Positions 6,399 to 7,076 of a stretch of 7,076 nucleotides of DNA are shown one piece after another. The stretch covers positions 1-7,076 of the forward strand of contig JAZSJI010000157.1 of the NCBI GenBank assembly GCA_045534235.1, in the 5' to 3' direction. The notes under the pieces are model-generated. The model saw only the letters and a program-made list of their open reading frames with translations, had not been told where the DNA came from and ran no database searches. Numbering within the stretch: the first letter of the stretch is position 1; each line of letters starts with the position of its first letter. The position numbers were made by a program, and so were the translations under genes. This stretch comes from Flemingiibacterium sp045534235 (lineage in GTDB: Bacteria > Bacillota > Clostridia > Oscillospirales > CAG-272).

Positions 6399-7076
6399 AT
6401 GCACGATATTGAATTAAAACTTTGGAAAGAGGGAAATATCCCTTACGTAACCGAAAACGCAGACTTTCCAAACACGATGCGCGGCTATCTTGCCGACACC
6501 GATAAGCCCGTGCCGACCGTAGTCGTGCTTCCGGGCGGCGGATATTGGTGCAGGGCACCTCACGAGGGCGATCCGATTGCAGAATATTTCCGCGAAAAGG
6601 GCTTTAACGCGTTCGTTGTTGATTACCGCGTCAAGCCAAATAAATATCCGGCGGCGCTTTCTGACGCGCAGCGAGCTATAAAGATAATTCGCAAGAATGC
6701 AAAAGAGTGGAAGGTAGATACAAACCGCATAGTTGTTATCGGATTTTCCGCCGGCGGACACCTTGCGGCGTCGTGCGGCGTGCTTGAGGACGTCACGATA
6801 GAGCGCGAGGGTGCCGATGAGATCGACCGTGAGAGCGCAAAGCCGAACGGAATGGTATTGTGCTATCCAGTCATTCATATGTTCGAGGACTACGGTCACC
6901 CGGGCTCACCCAAAAATCTTTGCGGCGATGACGTGAGCGATGAGATGCGTGCGTATCTGTCGCTTGAAAAGCGAGTCAGCCCCGACACACCGGCTGCGTT
7001 TATTTGGCACACGTCGGACGACTCGTGCGTTAACGTCAAAAACTCGCTTGTATTCGGCGAGCGGCTTCGTGACAAC
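6399..7076 (+). CDS. Alpha/beta hydrolase, esterase/acetylxylan esterase-like (3' end outside window)
   Basis: An open frame of 226 codons begins 1 nt after the parC stop and runs off the right edge. It has the look of the BD-FAE/acetyl-esterase group of serine hydrolases. LPGGGY (44-49) gives the oxyanion-hole glycines, VVDYRV (73-78) follows, and GFSAGGH (115-121) carries the nucleophile Ser117. HTSDD (204-208) supplies the likely catalytic Asp, 207 or 208. The catalytic His normally follows some 30 residues later and lies outside the window. No signal peptide is visible, so the enzyme is probably cytoplasmic, acting on short acyl esters or deacetylating imported sugars; the substrate is unknown. 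No clear Shine-Dalgarno site precedes the start. An in-frame ATG at 6387 would add MKTN and overlap parC by 11 nt, so the exact start is uncertain. Translation is probably coupled to parC. Confidence 0.85.
   Translation, partial: MHDIELKLWKEGNIPYVTENADFPNTMRGYLADTDKPVPTVVVLPGGGYWCRAPHEGDPIAEYFREKGFNAFVVDYRVKPNKYPAALSDAQRAIKIIRKNAKEWKVDTNRIVVIGFSAGGHLAASCGVLEDVTIEREGADEIDRESAKPNGMVLCYPVIHMFEDYGHPGSPKNLCGDDVSDEMRAYLSLEKRVSPDTPAAFIWHTSDDSCVNVKNSLVFGERLRDN

Noticed and set aside
6414..6899. 161-codon minus-strand open frame opposite the hydrolase.
   Set aside because: It is in register with the hydrolase frame, which has a clear GFSAGGH nucleophile motif; the antisense product has no family features.

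Overview
The window is a dense, one-strand stretch of bacterial chromosome with six genes, all on the + strand. They are galM (aldose 1-epimerase), a multi-pass metal permease with a histidine-rich loop, prfA (release factor 1), a long-form Sua5/YwlC threonylcarbamoyl-AMP synthase, a ParC-type type IIA topoisomerase A subunit, and the first 226 codons of an alpha/beta hydrolase (esterase) that runs off the right edge. The moderate G+C, purine-rich Shine-Dalgarno sites, the 747-residue ParC-like protein and the pairing of prfA with sua5 suggest an uncultured gut-type member of the Clostridia (Bacillota). This is an inference from gene content; there is no 16S or other marker in the window.

Layout: 1-25 is the end of an upstream leader holding the galM ribosome binding site. 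26-1084 is galM. The metal permease (1088-1987) starts 3 nt after the galM stop. prfA (2011-3078) follows after 23 nt and sua5 (3087-4124) after 8 nt. parC (4154-6397) follows after 29 nt, the largest gap in the window, and the hydrolase begins 1 nt after the parC stop. No gap exceeds 29 nt. I see no intrinsic terminator, RNA gene, mobile element, CRISPR array or long repeat.

The arrangement reads as one operon-like transcription unit of mostly core functions. RF1 ends translation at UAA/UAG. Sua5 makes the activated intermediate for t6A at position 37 of ANN-decoding tRNAs. ParC works with a ParE partner in chromosome decatenation. The sugar epimerase, permease and esterase are accessory or metabolic neighbours. 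All five complete genes end in TAA, and codon usage looks uniform, so nothing suggests recent transfer.

I found no convincing undescribed system. The points most worth a second look are the His/Cys-rich loop between the two halves of the permease, the Ala/Glu pair at the quinolone-contact positions of ParC, the absence of an adjacent parE, the absence of prmC beside prfA, and the two genes that seem to rely on translational coupling.
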